DNA from: DASQPA01 sp035644215
Lineage (GTDB): Bacteria > Acidobacteriota > Thermoanaerobaculia > Multivoradales > UBA5704
Length of the DNA stretch: 64,000 bases
Reading direction: 5' to 3'
NCBI GenBank assembly: GCA_035644215.1
Contig: DASQPA010000200.1
Location: 1 to 64,000, forward strand
Shown: one piece after another, positions 63,020-64,000 of the stretch
How the letters are laid out: each line of letters begins with the position of its first letter
How positions within the stretch are numbered: position 1 is the stretch's first letter
Translations under genes and position numbers: made by a program
Notes under the pieces: generated by a model
What the model was told of the DNA's origin: nothing
Seen by the model: the letters and a program-made list of their open reading frames with translations, nothing else
Database searches by the model: none

Positions 63020-64000
63020 GAGACCTCTCCTCTGGAAAAATGGGTGCGCAGGCATTCGGCGAGCGCGGCCGCGTGCGGCGGATGCAGGACAGAGAAGTGG
63101 GAGCCTTCGACGACCTCCGTTTCGACGCCGCCCGTCACCCAGCTCTTCCAACCGAGGCTCGGCGAGAGGAGGATCCGCAGGCGCAGGTCGCTGCGCCGGT
63201 AGAGGAGACGCAGCCAACGCGCGCCGCGCCGCCAGACGGGGGCGTCCGGACGAACCGGTTTGAGGGGCACGGGCTCGCGGGGCCGCAGCAGGAGGAGCCG
63301 GCCGGCGTAGGTTCCGGGGCAGTAGTCCTCGAGCGCGCGGAGATTGGCCTTGAAGATCTCGAAGTAGCGGGCGATCTGCGCCGCCTCGACCTCCGGGAGC
63401 ACCGCGCCGGCGGCCTTGGCGAGGTCCAGGATGGCGGCGATCTGCTGGTGGGGCGACAGCGCGCCGATCTCTTCCCAGGTGAGCTTGATGTCGTCCAGGG
63501 ACAGCCCGAAGTCGAGCGCGAAGAGGTGGAGCAGGGTCATGGGATCGTGGCCGGTCCCGCGGTCCGTCGCGGAGGGAACGGGGGTGTCGATGAGGGTCAA
63601 GGAGGCGACGGCTCCGCCGCTCTCGCGGAGCTGCCTCGCCACCTCGTAGGCGATCACCCCGCCGCTCGACCAGGCGGCGAGGTGATAGGGGCCCTCGGGG
63701 ACGGCCTTCAGAAGCTCCGCAACATAGTGCCCGGCCATTTCCTTGACGGTCGTAAACGGCGCTTCCTCCCCGTCGATCCCCACCGACTGGATGCCGTAGA
63801 TCGGGCGCTCCTCGCCGAGAGCCCGCACCAGGTTCCGGTAGCTGAAAAGATTGCCGCCCACCGGGTGAAAGAAGAGGACGGGCCTGCCGGTCCCCTTGGA
63901 GCGGAGCGGCACCACGCACGAGGGCGACCGCGCGAAATCCCGCGCCAGGAGCAACTCCGCCATCCCGCGGACGGTCGGCGCCTGGAAGATGGCGGAAAGG
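63016..64000 (-). CDS. NRPS C-terminal end: PCP end plus type I thioesterase, 5' part beyond right edge
   Basis: The frame is open to the right edge. Upstream of the Met at 63963 it reads LSAIFQAPTVRG, the last helix of a peptidyl carrier domain, so the Met is internal and the gene is the tail of a longer synthetase. The thioesterase (about 280 residues) has VLFFHPVGGNLFSYRNL, the nucleophile Ser in AAWSSGGVIAYE (first Gly of GxSxG is Ala), a candidate Asp in LTLIDTPVP and His in EGSHFSVLHPP. It would release a finished chain by hydrolysis or cyclization. Downstream genes (exporter by ATGA overlap, radical SAM enzyme) share its direction. It ends an assembly line located mostly to the right of this window; whether that line and the one at left make a single product is unknown. 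Confidence 0.92.
   Translation of the reverse strand, partial: LSAIFQAPTVRGMAELLLARDFARSPSCVVPLRSKGTGRPVLFFHPVGGNLFSYRNLVRALGEERPIYGIQSVGIDGEEAPFTTVKEMAGHYVAELLKAVPEGPYHLAAWSSGGVIAYEVARQLRESGGAVASLTLIDTPVPSATDRGTGHDPMTLLHLFALDFGLSLDDIKLTWEEIGALSPHQQIAAILDLAKAAGAVLPEVEAAQIARYFEIFKANLRALEDYCPGTYAGRLLLLRPREPVPLKPVRPDAPVWRRGARWLRLLYRRSDLRLRILLSPSLGWKSWVTGGVETEVVEGSHFSVLHPPHAAALAECLRTHFSRGEVS

Overview
This window is very GC-rich and is dominated by one modular peptide-synthesis locus read from the minus strand, that is from right to left. Nine tightly packed genes (about 54.0 kb down to the left edge) form a non-ribosomal peptide synthetase (NRPS) and polyketide synthase (PKS) assembly line that runs off the left edge. 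The organism cannot be named from the sequence. Very high GC, giant NRPS genes, a RepA_C-type replication gene and a small secreted protein of a type I associate with Acidobacteriota suggest a soil bacterium of that phylum; Myxococcota or another high-GC group is possible.

Assembly line, in order of transcription: (9) ACP-C-A(Ser)-T-C-A(Ala)-T at 53987-47121; (8) C-A(unassigned)-T-Cy-A(Cys)-T-C-[TauD/SyrP-like dioxygenase] at 47050-38009; (7) a glutamine-dependent asparagine synthetase at 38005-36083; (6) C*(no HH motif)-A(Asn)-T-C-A(Ser)-T-E at 36083-28251; (5) C-T(no A)-Cy-A(Cys)-T at 28254-23272; (4) KS-AT-KR-ACP at 23275-18647; (3) a 320-residue C/A relic at 18657-17695; (2) C-A(Gly)-T-E(degenerate)-C-A(Orn)-T at 17698-9773; (1) A(Ala)-T-C-A(Val)-T-C-A(Val)-T-C-A... 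from 9764 to the left edge. Most junctions overlap by 1 to 11 bases, so the genes are probably one translationally coupled operon. By colinearity the product would be a probably acylated peptide of the kind acyl-Ser-Ala-X-Cys(azoline)-(beta-hydroxy)Asn-D-Ser-[?]-Cys(azoline)-C2 ketide-Gly-Orn-Ala-Val-Val-... Specificities were read by eye from the A-domain pocket residues and are predictions.

Right part, also minus strand: the C-terminal end of another NRPS (PCP end plus thioesterase, 64000-63016), a cyclic-peptide-type ABC exporter (63019-61340), a B12-binding radical SAM enzyme of the RiPP-maturation type (61251-59326), a small secreted protein (59226-58801) and a decayed NRPS remnant (about 58660-56909).

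Between the two lies an accessory island (about 54.0-56.9 kb). It holds a degenerate 21-bp tandem array, a 3' fragment of a tRNA-Lys gene that looks like an attachment-site remnant, a RepA-like replication gene and a frameshifted relaxase gene, the last two on the plus strand. This suggests that a plasmid-like or integrative element inserted into, or next to, the peptide locus. No CRISPR array, rRNA or complete tRNA gene was seen.
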